From DATJFQ01 sp035495555 (lineage in GTDB: Bacteria; Acidobacteriota; Vicinamibacteria; Vicinamibacterales; 2-12-FULL-66-21), in the NCBI GenBank assembly GCA_035495555.1, contig DATJFQ010000110.1, positions 1 to 64,000 of the forward strand: a stretch of DNA of 64,000 bases, read 5' to 3'. Made by a program: the position numbers and the translations under genes. The notes beneath the pieces are model-generated. The model made no database searches. It saw only the letters and a list, made by a program, of their open reading frames with translations, and was not told where the DNA came from. This document shows, piece by piece, positions 34,614 through 43,403 of this stretch (within the stretch, counting starts at the first letter, position 1; each line of letters opens with the position of its first letter).

Positions 34614-37088
34614 TTACAGTATGCCTGCGGCGGCGCGCTGAATGTCGACTTCCGTCAGTTCGGGGTGGGCGGCCGCCGCGTGCGCAGCCGGACCGCTGCG
34701 TCCTTTGCGGGCGCTCTTGTCGAGATACATGCGGCTGTCGGCCGTCGCCAGCAGTGTTTCGTACGATTCCCCGTCGACCGGGAAGACGGCCGCGCCGATG
34801 CTGATGCCGAGCGGCAGCCGCTTGCCGGGCCGCGCTTCGAAGTACACCTCGTCGATGCTCTTCTGCAGCTCCAGCCGCTTGGCCTCTGCTTCTTCCGGAC
34901 TGCAGCCTGAGAGGACGATGATGAACTCGTCTCCGGCGTACCGGACGCAGATGTCGTACGGCCGGATTGCGGCGCGCAGTACGCGCGCCACCTCACACAG
35001 CGCCCGGTCGCCGACATGGTGTCCGTGCTGGTCGTTGATCTCTTTGAAGTGATCGAGATCCATGACCATCAGCGTGACCTCGGTCTCGAGGCGTTCGGCT
35101 CGCGCCAGCTCTCGCGTCAGGTGCATGAACAGGAACCGGGTGTTCGGAAGCCCGGTGAGCGGATCGGTCAGCGAGTCTTCCTGCGTCTGCTCGAACACGA
35201 TCGAGTTGTTGATGACGGCGGCGGCCTGCTCCGAAATGCGGTCGAGCAGCCGGCGGTGGTCGTCGCGGTAAAACGCGGGTTCGGTCGAGTACACCGACAA
35301 CGCGCCGATGAAGCGTTCCTGGAACATCAGCGGGCAGACGAGCGCGGATTGCAGCTTCGTCATCTTGTCGAGACCCGAGGCCTCGAGGTCTGCGCTCGGC
35401 CGCGCGTTCACGAGCGGGCGACGGTTACGCGCAATCCATCCGGTGAGGCCGTCGCCCGACCGGACGGTGACCTGCTGAATCAGATCCGAATCCACGCCGG
35501 TTGCGAACCGGCACCGCAGCATGTCGCTCTGCTCGTCGTGGAGAAAGAGCGCCGCGCACGAGAACGGAACGAGGTTGCTCAGCTTCGCGGAGATGAGCGC
35601 CATCGTGTCTGCGACGCCGAGGCTCGTGCCCATCGCCTGCGCAATTTCATAAAGCGCGTAGATCTCGCGGTGTGCGAGCGCGATGTCCTCGAACACGTTC
35701 TTCTTGCTCGGCTCCGGCGTCAGTCCGGTGGCGGGCGTGCCCGGTTGCGGCAGGTCTTCGGAGACGTGACGGCGCGCCACCGTCTGCTCGAGGGCGATCG
35801 CTTCCTTCTGCAGCCCCGGCAGGAGCTGTACGAACGCGGCGACGACCGCCGGATCGAGGGCGCGGCCCGACTCCTGCTTCAGGAGGTCGATGGCGGACTC
35901 GAACGTCATCGCCTTGTGATACGGACGCTCGGCCATGAGCGCATCGAAGTAGTCGACGACCGAGAGAATGCGCGCGCCGAGCGGAATGTCTACACCACGC
36001 AAGCCCGCGGGATAGCCCTTGCCGTCCCAGCGCTCGTGATGGCTGAGGATCAGCGGTGCGACGGGGTAGGGGAACGGCACGGAGCTGACGATGTCGGCGC
36101 CCACTTTGGGATGCGCGCGGATCTTCTGGAACTCCTCGGCTGTGAGCGGTCCGGGCTTCGACAGAATGTGCTCGGGGACGGCGAGCTTGCCGATGTCGTG
36201 CAGCAGCGCCGCCGTCTTCACGCCCTGGATGTCGTTCTCGGTCATGCCGAGCGCCCGCGCGACCGCGGTGGCATAGAGTTGGACGCGGCGGATGTGCGTG
36301 TGCGACGTCTGATCCTTCGCGTCGATCGCCAGCGCGAGGGCTTCGATCGTCGCCAGGTGCAGGTTGCCGAGTTCGCGCACGTGGCGCTGCTCGTCTTCGA
36401 TGCGCCCGAGATACACCTTGTAGGTGTGGTACGTCAGGTACAGCGGCGCTGCCGCCAGCGGCGCGAGCCATTGGCCCGATACGTTCACGAACCACGCGGC
36501 GACCGCTGCGGCGCCCGCGCCGACGAAGTAGCTCGGCGCGCTCCACAGGAAGTTCTCGCGCCAGACCGCGGCCAGCGTCTGCCGCGTCGAAAGCGTCACC
36601 GCCGTCGCGATGATGATGGTGTTGAGCAGGAAGTACGTGGTCGCCGCGCCGACGAGCGCTTTGGGCAGCGTGAGCAGATCGATCACGCCCGGCGTGCCGC
36701 CAAGCCAGGCATGCACCGCGCCCGCGCCCTGGACGGTCACAATCAGTGACGCCATGCTGAAGAGCGTTCGGTGCGTCGGATTCTTCTCCTCGATCCGGAA
36801 CGTGCACTGGCTGAACGCGCTCGCGGCGGCCACCAGCATCGTTTCGTGGGGGCCGAGGAGCAGCAGCGAGGCGAAATCGACGGCGTATGACACCGACATC
36901 GTCGACGAGCGCCGCGAGAGCGGCAGGTTCACCTTGAACATCGAGGTGACGCAGGAGATCAGCAGCAGCAGGATGAAGAGCCCGGCATGCTGCAGCAGGT
37001 CGCGCGGGAAATACAGCACCAGCAGCACGGCGCCGGCCGCGATCATCGCGCCGACGTAAAGTCGTGCGGCGAGCGGCAGCGACTTCAA
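34614..37088 (-). CDS. Membrane HD-GYP / GAF / GGDEF cyclic-di-GMP protein
   Basis: This 824-residue protein combines both activities of cyclic-di-GMP turnover. About seven hydrophobic segments (residues 10-225) form a membrane sensor. An HD-GYP phosphodiesterase follows (about 255-430; LLHDIGKLAVPE, HHERWDGKGYPAGL), then a GAF domain (about 480-630) and a C-terminal GGDEF cyclase (about 655-800). The cyclase signature is YAGDEF, an active variant, and an I-site RPYD lies five residues before it, predicting product inhibition. I choose the TTG at 37088 because GGGAGGG lies 5 nt upstream and it overlaps the subtilase stop (TTGA). Confidence 0.93.
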   Translation of the reverse strand: MKSLPLAARLYVGAMIAAGAVLLVLYFPRDLLQHAGLFILLLLISCVTSMFKVNLPLSRRSSTMSVSYAVDFASLLLLGPHETMLVAAASAFSQCTFRIEEKNPTHRTLFSMASLIVTVQGAGAVHAWLGGTPGVIDLLTLPKALVGAATTYFLLNTIIIATAVTLSTRQTLAAVWRENFLWSAPSYFVGAGAAAVAAWFVNVSGQWLAPLAAAPLYLTYHTYKVYLGRIEDEQRHVRELGNLHLATIEALALAIDAKDQTSHTHIRRVQLYATAVARALGMTENDIQGVKTAALLHDIGKLAVPEHILSKPGPLTAEEFQKIRAHPKVGADIVSSVPFPYPVAPLILSHHERWDGKGYPAGLRGVDIPLGARILSVVDYFDALMAERPYHKAMTFESAIDLLKQESGRALDPAVVAAFVQLLPGLQKEAIALEQTVARRHVSEDLPQPGTPATGLTPEPSKKNVFEDIALAHREIYALYEIAQAMGTSLGVADTMALISAKLSNLVPFSCAALFLHDEQSDMLRCRFATGVDSDLIQQVTVRSGDGLTGWIARNRRPLVNARPSADLEASGLDKMTKLQSALVCPLMFQERFIGALSVYSTEPAFYRDDHRRLLDRISEQAAAVINNSIVFEQTQEDSLTDPLTGLPNTRFLFMHLTRELARAERLETEVTLMVMDLDHFKEINDQHGHHVGDRALCEVARVLRAAIRPYDICVRYAGDEFIIVLSGCSPEEAEAKRLELQKSIDEVYFEARPGKRLPLGISIGAAVFPVDGESYETLLATADSRMYLDKSARKGRSGPAAHAAAAHPELTEVDIQRAAAGIL

Positions 37089-38380
37089 CGCGCCCTCCCG
37101 TCGGGCCCTGCGCCGGCACCCCACGTCACGGTCGATCGCCACGCGGGAGACGACGGATCGAGCGCCGTCAGCGAAACCCGTTGGTTGCCCCAGATCACGT
37201 GCCGGCTCCACGGAGTCGGATCATTCATCGTGGACGCCACCACGCGGCTTCCCGTCGACAGCGCCGCGGCGGCCTCGACCGCACCACGCGCGTTCAGAAA
37301 CCCGGCTCCCTCGGTCAGCGCGTCATATTCAGCACGCGCTTCGGCCGTGTATTCGAGGATCGCCTTCACCATGTTGGGTGTGAGCGACGGGTTCGCCTGG
37401 AGCATCAGCGCGATCGTGCCGCTCACAACGGGTGACGACATGCTCGTACCGGTCAGCGACAGATACGGCGCGCTCGCCGTCGTCACGGTGCCCCAGATGC
37501 GCGCGCCAGGCTTCGTAAGGAACAGGGTGCTGGACGGATCCGCCAGCGACTCGATGCCGACGCCCGGTGCAACCAGGTCTGGCTTGGCCAGCGAATCGAT
37601 GGGCGTCGGGCCGCGCGAGCTGAACGGCGCGACCACGTCATCGCGGATCGTGGTCGTCGACTGGTGCGAGGACGCGCCGACGGTCACGACCCAGGGCGCG
37701 TTTCCAGGAGTGCCGATCCCGCCGTACTGCGGCGTGCCGTCGGTGTCGGTTCCGAGATTTCCGGCCGCGGTCACGACGACGATCCCCGCATCTACGGCCC
37801 GTTTCGCCGCGAGTGCGAGCGGATCCACCAGGTACGACTCGCTGACGGGCGCCGCGACCGACAGATTGATGATTCTCACGCCCAGCGTGTCCCGGTTGGC
37901 GATCGCGTAGTCGATAGCCGCGATGACATTGCTGATATAGCCCTGGCCGGTTTCGTCGAGGACTTTCTCGACCAGGAGGGACACGCCCGGCGCGATGCCG
38001 TGTCGCGCGCCGCCGGAGTCGGCGCCATCGCCGGCCAGAATGCCGGCGACGTGGGTCCCGTGGCCGTAGTCGTCGTAGGGCACCGCCTGAAAGTTGACGA
38101 AGTCGACGAATCGCGCGATATGCGAGGCCGCGAGGTCGTCATGCCAGTCCGTCACGCCCGAGTCGATGACCGCAATCGTCACGCCCGTCCCGTCGTACCC
38201 GAGCGCGGTGCGGACCCAGTCTGCGCCGACCGCCTCCGCGACACGGGCCGAGGTTCCCGTCGGGAGCCCATCGACGGTCATCGCCCGGACCGTCCGATCG
38301 GCCGCGTGCGCGGTCAGGCCGGCATTCGTCTGAAGACAGACGAGGGTGACGAGCGCCGGCAAAACGACACGTCGGAGCAT
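37085..38380 (-). CDS. Secreted subtilisin-like (S8) serine peptidase
   Basis: This exported subtilase has 431 residues. A signal peptide (about 1-27) and a short propeptide-like region precede the S8 domain. The triad is visible: Asp in VIDSGVTDW near 74, His in GHGTHVAGI near 107 and Ser in GTSMSSPV near 310, with the oxyanion Asn in AAGNLGT near 190. After the domain a tail of about 75 residues contains a tryptophan-rich WSRHVIWGNQRVS motif. The ATG of MLRRVVLPAL is chosen because it opens the signal peptide. The stop overlaps the start of the cyclic-di-GMP gene, so a secreted protease and a second-messenger protein are translated together. Confidence 0.93.
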   Translation of the reverse strand: MLRRVVLPALVTLVCLQTNAGLTAHAADRTVRAMTVDGLPTGTSARVAEAVGADWVRTALGYDGTGVTIAVIDSGVTDWHDDLAASHIARFVDFVNFQAVPYDDYGHGTHVAGILAGDGADSGGARHGIAPGVSLLVEKVLDETGQGYISNVIAAIDYAIANRDTLGVRIINLSVAAPVSESYLVDPLALAAKRAVDAGIVVVTAAGNLGTDTDGTPQYGGIGTPGNAPWVVTVGASSHQSTTTIRDDVVAPFSSRGPTPIDSLAKPDLVAPGVGIESLADPSSTLFLTKPGARIWGTVTTASAPYLSLTGTSMSSPVVSGTIALMLQANPSLTPNMVKAILEYTAEARAEYDALTEGAGFLNARGAVEAAAALSTGSRVVASTMNDPTPWSRHVIWGNQRVSLTALDPSSPAWRSTVTWGAGAGPDGRAR

Positions 38381-38586
38381 GGTGCGGCTGAACCGCGTGG
38401 GGGCTGCAAGCGCGCTGCCGCAGGACGAGCTGCTTTCGTCAGCAGTCAACACACTGGAAGTATTGGATTTAAGGCTATTCCACACGGCACAATTCTGGGC
38501 CCCGCAAGCCCTCCGATTTGGGCGGTGTCCCGTAACGTAACAATGCTGACAACTACGCAATTTGAGGAGTTCCGGCCCCGGTTTTT

Positions 38587-38611
38587 GACTTCGGGAGCCT
38601 CGGCCCGAGTC
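38587..38611. promoter_or_regulatory. Inverted repeat in 258-bp spacer
   Basis: GACTTCGGG (38587-38595) and CCCGAGTC (38604-38611) form an 8-bp stem with one bulge. It lies 28 nt downstream of the sigma-54 activator's stop on the minus strand and could end that transcript, but it is not followed by T residues in that direction. The rest of 38381-38638 shows no clear promoter or gene. Confidence 0.35.
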
Positions 38612-38638
38612 GCCGGCATTTGTGAACGTCTGTGGTGA

Positions 38639-39961
38639 TCACGCCTTCGCCCTCTTGGGCGCGCTTTCAAGGCCGTACTCGAGGATTTTCCTGTAAAGCG
38701 TTCCGCGGCTGATTTCAAGAATTTCCGCTGCCTGCTTCTTGTTCCATTGCACGCTCTCGAGCACGCGCAGGATGTGTGCGCGTTCCGATTGCGCGAGCGA
38801 AGGCAGCCGGTCGGACGACGATTCGGACGGCGCTTCGGGCGCGTGCAGGAACTCGACGTCGGTGGCACGAATGACCCGACCCGGCGAGGAGAGCGCGGCG
38901 CGCGACACCGTGCTCTCGAGTTCGCGGATGTTGCCGGGCCAGTGGTACTGCATCAGCAGATCGGCGGCCTCTTTGGAGAGCGACTTGCCATCGAGGGGCA
39001 GTCCGTTCGCGGCACAATATCGCGCCAGGAACCGCTGCGCCAGTACCGGGATGTCCGTCGCGCGCTCGCGCAGCGACGGCAGCCGAATGGAAAACGCGTT
39101 GACGCGGTAGTACAGGTCCTCGCGAAAGCGGCTGTCGCGGACGAATTGCTCGAGCGGACGATTCGTCGCCGAAATCAACCGGAAGTTCACTTCGATGGAC
39201 GTGTTGCCGCCGAGGCGCTCGAACCGCCGCTCTTCGAGCACGCGCAGGAGCTTCGCCTGCGCGACGATGGACATGTCGCCGATCTCGTCGAGGAACAGCG
39301 TGCCGTTGTTCGCCAGCTCGAGCCGGCCCTGCTTGCGATCGTGCGCCCCCGTGAACGCGCCTTTCTCGTAGCCGAAAATCTCCGATTCGAAGAGCGTGTC
39401 GGGCAGCGCCGCGCAGTTGACGGCCTGAAACCGGTTGGTGCCGCGGCGGCTCAGTTCGTGGATCATGCGGGCCACGACTTCCTTGCCCGATCCGGTCGGC
39501 CCGAGGATCAGCACCGAGATGTCCGACTTCGCCGCGGTGCGGATCCACTCGAAGATGACGAGCATCTTCTCGTCACGGCCGATCATCTCGCGGAAGCGCT
39601 GCACCGCAGGGGAGCGGTCTTCGTGGCTGACGTGCGCGCGCCGCTCGAGGAACGAGTCGAGCAGGTCGCGCAGGACCTCGCTCGTGGGCGGCACGAACTG
39701 ATACTTCGGCGACGCGTGCGCCCCGCCCGTCCGCCGCACCACGCCGAAGGCCACCAGCTCGCGGATGCAGTTTTCCACGTCGAGCCGCAGCCGTCCGAAG
39801 GTCTGCATCAGCGATTCGACGTCGAACGCATCATCCGGGCGCGCGCAGAGGAAGCGCAGAATCGCCGCGCGGAGCGGCGACTGCACCAGCCCCTGGAAGC
39901 GGGATTCCATTTCGGCGGGATCGAGCCGCCGCGCGGTGACGGGCAGGACGTCGTTCGACAT
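38639..39961 (-). CDS. Sigma-54-dependent activator without receiver
   Basis: This 440-residue transcription activator has an unusual front end. Residues about 15-90 look like a winged-helix module (RAAILRFLCARPDDAFDVESLMQTF) in place of a receiver. The sigma-54 AAA+ domain (about 125-350) has Walker A GPTGSGKE, the GAFTGA loop and Walker B FLDEIGD. A Fis-type helix-turn-helix ends the protein (KKQAAEILEISRGTLYRKI). Control may come through the N-terminal domain or the PH-domain membrane protein encoded 4 nt upstream. The target promoters are unknown. Confidence 0.93.
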   Translation of the reverse strand: MSNDVLPVTARRLDPAEMESRFQGLVQSPLRAAILRFLCARPDDAFDVESLMQTFGRLRLDVENCIRELVAFGVVRRTGGAHASPKYQFVPPTSEVLRDLLDSFLERRAHVSHEDRSPAVQRFREMIGRDEKMLVIFEWIRTAAKSDISVLILGPTGSGKEVVARMIHELSRRGTNRFQAVNCAALPDTLFESEIFGYEKGAFTGAHDRKQGRLELANNGTLFLDEIGDMSIVAQAKLLRVLEERRFERLGGNTSIEVNFRLISATNRPLEQFVRDSRFREDLYYRVNAFSIRLPSLRERATDIPVLAQRFLARYCAANGLPLDGKSLSKEAADLLMQYHWPGNIRELESTVSRAALSSPGRVIRATDVEFLHAPEAPSESSSDRLPSLAQSERAHILRVLESVQWNKKQAAEILEISRGTLYRKILEYGLESAPKRAKA

Positions 39962-39965
39962 GCGA

Positions 39966-40388
39966 TCAGGCCGGCGGCGCCTGTCCCTTGCCGTAGTAGT
40001 TCGTCTGATATTCGGTGATGAGCCGTTTCATCTCGACGGCGTCGTGTTTCCGATGGCCGTGACACATCACGGGATCCGACCCCCCGCTCGTTTCGATGAT
40101 GACGTTCGAAAAGAACAGGTTCGTGTCGATTTCGACAGACGAAATGTGGGCCATGTGGATGGAATGCTCACGGCGGCCGACCCACTGGGGCGTGTATTGG
40201 ACAACGCTCGTGGGCGTGACCGCCACCTGCGTCGGAAACAGATGGTTCCCGCGGCTCCAGCGGCTCGCGCGGAACACATGCTCGCCGGGCACGAGGCGTC
40301 CGCGCGAGAGAATCCACCACGCGACGAGCGCCGCAGCGCCGGCGACGATGGCGACGAGAATCCACACGTATGAGAGATCGGACTGCAT
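39966..40388 (-). CDS. Membrane-anchored bacterial PH-domain protein
   Basis: This 140-residue protein has one N-terminal transmembrane helix (about 8-30, YVWILVAIVAGAAALVAWWIL) and a bacterial pleckstrin-homology-like domain (about 40-130) with strands around FPTQVAVTPTSVVQY and HMAHISSVEID. Such domains are usually membrane-linked adaptors of unknown ligand. It precedes the sigma-54 activator gene by 4 nt on the same strand and is probably co-expressed with it, which suggests a sensor/adaptor pairing. That pairing is inference. Confidence 0.82.
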   Translation of the reverse strand: MQSDLSYVWILVAIVAGAAALVAWWILSRGRLVPGEHVFRASRWSRGNHLFPTQVAVTPTSVVQYTPQWVGRREHSIHMAHISSVEIDTNLFFSNVIIETSGGSDPVMCHGHRKHDAVEMKRLITEYQTNYYGKGQAPPA

Positions 40389-40493
40389 GTCGGTCGCGGC
40401 CGGGCCGGGGAGGGCGTGTGTACGTTCGCTCCGCACGGTGCCGGCTGTCAAGCTGTATCGGCCGGAACCCGTTTGGGCTGCAGCAGTTTCAGC

Positions 40494-40499
40494 TATGAT
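40494..40499 (+). promoter_or_regulatory. -10 box TATGAT, leaderless deoxyhypusine-synthase-like gene
   Basis: TATGAT ends 6 nt before the ATG at 40506, so the transcript would start at about the first codon. A weak GTTTGG lies 17 bp further upstream. Confidence 0.55.
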
Positions 40500-40505
40500 C
40501 GCCCC

Positions 40506-41660
40506 ATGCCTCACAGGTCGCCGGGGTCGCCCGGGCAGGGGCCCGGCCGCTACCTTTCCGGGAAAGAGATTCGCTACTACCGCCCGCGGGGAAGTGCGGA
40601 GGTCCGGGCGCTCATCGACGGCGGATTCCAGGCGTTCAACGCCGGCCGCCTCTCCGAAGCCTGCCACATCTTTGCCGACAAGATGCTCACGCCCGAAAGC
40701 GACACCACGATCGGGTTGACCGTGGCCGGCGCGATGACGCCGGCGGGCCTCGGCGGCTGTGTCATCGAGCTCATGGAGCGCGGCCTGATCGACTTCATGA
40801 TCAGCACGGGCGCCAACCTGTATCACGACCTGCACTACGCGCTGAATTTCTCATTGCACCGCGGGTCTCCGTTCCTGGACGACGTCGAGTTGTATGAGGA
40901 AGGCATCATCCGGATTTACGATGTCCTCTTCCCGGCCACCGTTCTGCTCGAAACCGACAAGTACATCCGCGAGTTCCTCGACCGTTCGGCGTTGACCGGG
41001 CCGATCTCGACCTCCGAGTTCCATTACCGCCTTGGTCTGGATCTCCTCGAACGCAACCCGGCCTGCGCGGAGTACTCCGTCGTCGCGAAGGCGGCGCAGT
41101 GCGGGGTGCCGGTCTACACGTCGTCGCCCGGCGACAGCTCGATCGGGATGAACATCGCGTATCACGAGCTGATGAAGGGCGGCACGCTGATGATCAACCC
41201 GAATCTCGACGTCAACGAGGTCTGCGCGATCATCCTTGCCGGCACGCACAACGGGTGCGTCATCCTCGGCGGTGGTTCACCAAAGAACTTCTACCTGCAG
41301 GGACAGCCGACGCTGTGGGAGGTCTACGGCATTCCCAAGGGGGGAAACGACTTCTTCATTCAGTTCACGACCGACCAGGTCGTCTGGGGCGGCCTGTCCG
41401 GCGCCACGCCGTCGGAAGCGGTCAGTTGGGGAAAGATCAATCCGGGCGTGCTGCCGGACACGGTGGTGGCGTACTGCGACTCGACGATTGCGTTTCCGCT
41501 TTTCTGCGAGTACGCGGTCGGCTCCGCGCACAACCGCCGCTCACGCCGGGAACTCGTCCACAAACGGGACGCGCTCGTCGCGGATCTCCAGCGGCAGGCG
41601 CGCGAGGCACAGGCAAAGCCGGTGGAGAGCGAGCCCGCAGAAATCGATCGTCATCGCTGA
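40506..41660 (+). CDS. Deoxyhypusine-synthase-like protein
   Basis: The 384-residue product is homologous to deoxyhypusine synthase, which in eukaryotes and archaea transfers aminobutyl from spermidine to eIF5A. Family segments are clear: TVAGAMTPAGLGG near 75, STGANLYHDLHYAL near 100, YTSSPGDSSIGMNIAYHEL near 203, ILGGGSPKNFYLQG near 258 and SEAVSWGKINP. The catalytic-type lysine is K310 in WGK. Bacteria lack eIF5A, so the substrate is uncertain; spermidine-to-homospermidine chemistry is one possibility known from relatives. A -10 box 6 nt upstream implies a leaderless transcript. Confidence 0.9.
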   Translation: MPHRSPGSPGQGPGRYLSGKEIRYYRPRGSAEVRALIDGGFQAFNAGRLSEACHIFADKMLTPESDTTIGLTVAGAMTPAGLGGCVIELMERGLIDFMISTGANLYHDLHYALNFSLHRGSPFLDDVELYEEGIIRIYDVLFPATVLLETDKYIREFLDRSALTGPISTSEFHYRLGLDLLERNPACAEYSVVAKAAQCGVPVYTSSPGDSSIGMNIAYHELMKGGTLMINPNLDVNEVCAIILAGTHNGCVILGGGSPKNFYLQGQPTLWEVYGIPKGGNDFFIQFTTDQVVWGGLSGATPSEAVSWGKINPGVLPDTVVAYCDSTIAFPLFCEYAVGSAHNRRSRRELVHKRDALVADLQRQAREAQAKPVESEPAEIDRHR

Positions 41661-41704
41661 CATGCCGCGCGCGCGGGGTGCATGGAACTGGGTGCCTGGA
41701 ATCA

Positions 41705-42157
41705 GTGCCGGGTGACGCACGCTTGGGAACACTTTCTTCTGAACTCTCGCCGCTCGTCGAGCGCACGGCCGAGCAGCCGCGTATCTATGCCGATGCGAAC
41801 ATCCCGACCGGCGCTGTCGCATACATGCGTGAAAAGCTCGGGTGGGACGTGTTTTTCGTGCTCGAGGACGATCTGATGCGGCGCGCGCGTGACATCGAGC
41901 ACTTCCGCCTCGCGCGTCAACTTGGCCGCACCCTCGTCACCCTGGACCGGGATTACCTCGACGATCGCGAGTTTCCGCCGGCCGAAGGCGCCGGCGTGAT
42001 CGTGTTTTCCGCACCCGACGAACGCTGGCTGCAGCGGCTCCTCAAACGGGTCGATCAGGAGGCATTCCAGACAGGAGTGGCGCTGCCATTTGCCGGGCGC
42101 AAGCTGCAGTGTCACATGGGCCAGGCGGAGGGTGACGTCGCGCATGCCTGTGAATGA
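41705..42157 (+). CDS. DUF5615 PIN-like protein
   Basis: This 150-residue protein belongs to the DUF5615 family of PIN-like proteins, often found as toxin-like partners. The core begins RIYADANIPTGAVAYMREKLGWDV and includes DIEHFRLARQLGRTLVTLDRDYLDD, with the acidic residues expected of a PIN-type metal site. The C-terminal third contains LPFAGRKLQCHMG. The start is uncertain: GTG at 41705 or TTG at 41723 would both retain the core. No antitoxin-like gene is adjacent; nagA follows after 12 nt, so it may simply be part of that unit. Confidence 0.7.
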   Translation: MPGDARLGTLSSELSPLVERTAEQPRIYADANIPTGAVAYMREKLGWDVFFVLEDDLMRRARDIEHFRLARQLGRTLVTLDRDYLDDREFPPAEGAGVIVFSAPDERWLQRLLKRVDQEAFQTGVALPFAGRKLQCHMGQAEGDVAHACE

Positions 42158-42169
42158 TCGATTGACGAG

Positions 42170-43360
42170 ATGATTCGTCTGGCAGGCGCCGACCTCGTGT
42201 TGCCCGATGGTGTGGTGAGCGGCGGCACCATCGTGCTCGACGGCGATCGGATTGCGTCGGTCGGTTCGCAGCCGTCCGCGCATTCGCCGGAAGCTGACGG
42301 CGATCTGCACTTCACGTTTGCCGATCACTACATCATTCCCGGTTTCATCGACGTGCACGTGCACGGCGTCGAGGGGCACGATTCACTCGACGGCGAAGAC
42401 GCGATTCGGCAGATCGCTGAGCGGCTGCCGCGCTTCGGCGTCACGGCGTTCTGCCCGACGACGGTCGCGTGCGATCCCGTTGCGCTGCGGCGTGTGCTCG
42501 CAGCAGTGGCGGAGATGCGTGTCTCCCGCAAACCAGGCGCTCGTGTGCTTCCCGCACATCTGGAGAGCAACTTCATCAATCCCGATTTCAAGGGGGCGCA
42601 GCCGCTCGAGTGTCTGCGGCTGCCGACCGCGCCACGCGCCGCGTTCCGATGGGGCGCGGCCGACATCCTCGACGAGATCGCCGCCGCCCGCGCGGAGGTC
42701 GGCATCGTTACCGTGGCGCCCGAACTCGAGGGGGCGTTGCCGCTCATCGCGGATCTCGCGTCACACGGGCATCACGTATCGCTCGGGCACTCGGGCGCAT
42801 CGTACGATCAGGCTGCGCGAGGCATTCGTGAAGGGGCGCATCAGGCGACGCATCTGTTCAATCGCATGACGCCGGTGGGCCATCGTGAACCCGGGCTTGC
42901 CGGCGCAGTGCTCGAGTCGGATGATGTCGTTGCCGAACTGATTTGCGACGGCGTACACGTGCATCCCGCGATGATGCGGGTCGCGATTGCCGCCAAGCGT
43001 CCCGAGCGCATCATGGCCATCACCGACGGCACGGCCGGCGCGGGGCTGCCTCGCGGCTCACGCACGGCGCTCGGCGGTCGACGCATCACTGTTGGCGATG
43101 CGGCGTACCTGGACGATGGCACGATAGCCGGCAGCGTGCTCACGATGGACCGCGCCTTTGCCACGCTGACCGCTTCCTGCGGACTGAGCCTGTCGGACGC
43201 CGTCGCGGTGTGTTCCACGACGCCTGCACGGACGCTCGGCCTCCAGGGGTTCGGCGTCCTCGCGCCGGGCGCCGCCGGCGACCTCGTCGTCCTCGATCGG
43301 CAGTTGCGGGTCGTCCAGACGTGGATCGGGGGAAATCTCGCGTATTCGGAGGCGTCGTGA
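42170..43360 (+). CDS. nagA: N-acetylglucosamine-6-phosphate deacetylase
   Basis: This cytosolic amidohydrolase removes acetate from N-acetylglucosamine-6-phosphate during amino-sugar use and cell-wall recycling. Its 396 residues contain the metal and substrate motifs in order: FIDVHVHGVEGHD near 59, HLESNFINPDFKGAQ near 130 with the metal glutamate, GHSGAS near 205, THLFNRM near 226 and ITDGTAGAGLP near 284 with the catalytic aspartate. The start ATG lies 12 nt after the DUF5615 gene. No nagB or kinase gene is adjacent. Confidence 0.94.
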   Translation: MIRLAGADLVLPDGVVSGGTIVLDGDRIASVGSQPSAHSPEADGDLHFTFADHYIIPGFIDVHVHGVEGHDSLDGEDAIRQIAERLPRFGVTAFCPTTVACDPVALRRVLAAVAEMRVSRKPGARVLPAHLESNFINPDFKGAQPLECLRLPTAPRAAFRWGAADILDEIAAARAEVGIVTVAPELEGALPLIADLASHGHHVSLGHSGASYDQAARGIREGAHQATHLFNRMTPVGHREPGLAGAVLESDDVVAELICDGVHVHPAMMRVAIAAKRPERIMAITDGTAGAGLPRGSRTALGGRRITVGDAAYLDDGTIAGSVLTMDRAFATLTASCGLSLSDAVAVCSTTPARTLGLQGFGVLAPGAAGDLVVLDRQLRVVQTWIGGNLAYSEAS

Positions 43361-43403
43361 CCGGTTCCGGAACTCTGTGGGGCAGGAGGCCGTCCAAACC
43401 CGT

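Noticed and set aside
38381..38638. Sigma-54 promoter for the subtilase gene
   Set aside because: I looked for GG-N10-GC with a TTGC box on the minus strand and found no good match.
41705..42157. Toxin-antitoxin pair around the DUF5615 gene
   Set aside because: No antitoxin-sized gene is adjacent; the upstream neighbour is a deoxyhypusine-synthase homologue and the downstream one is nagA.
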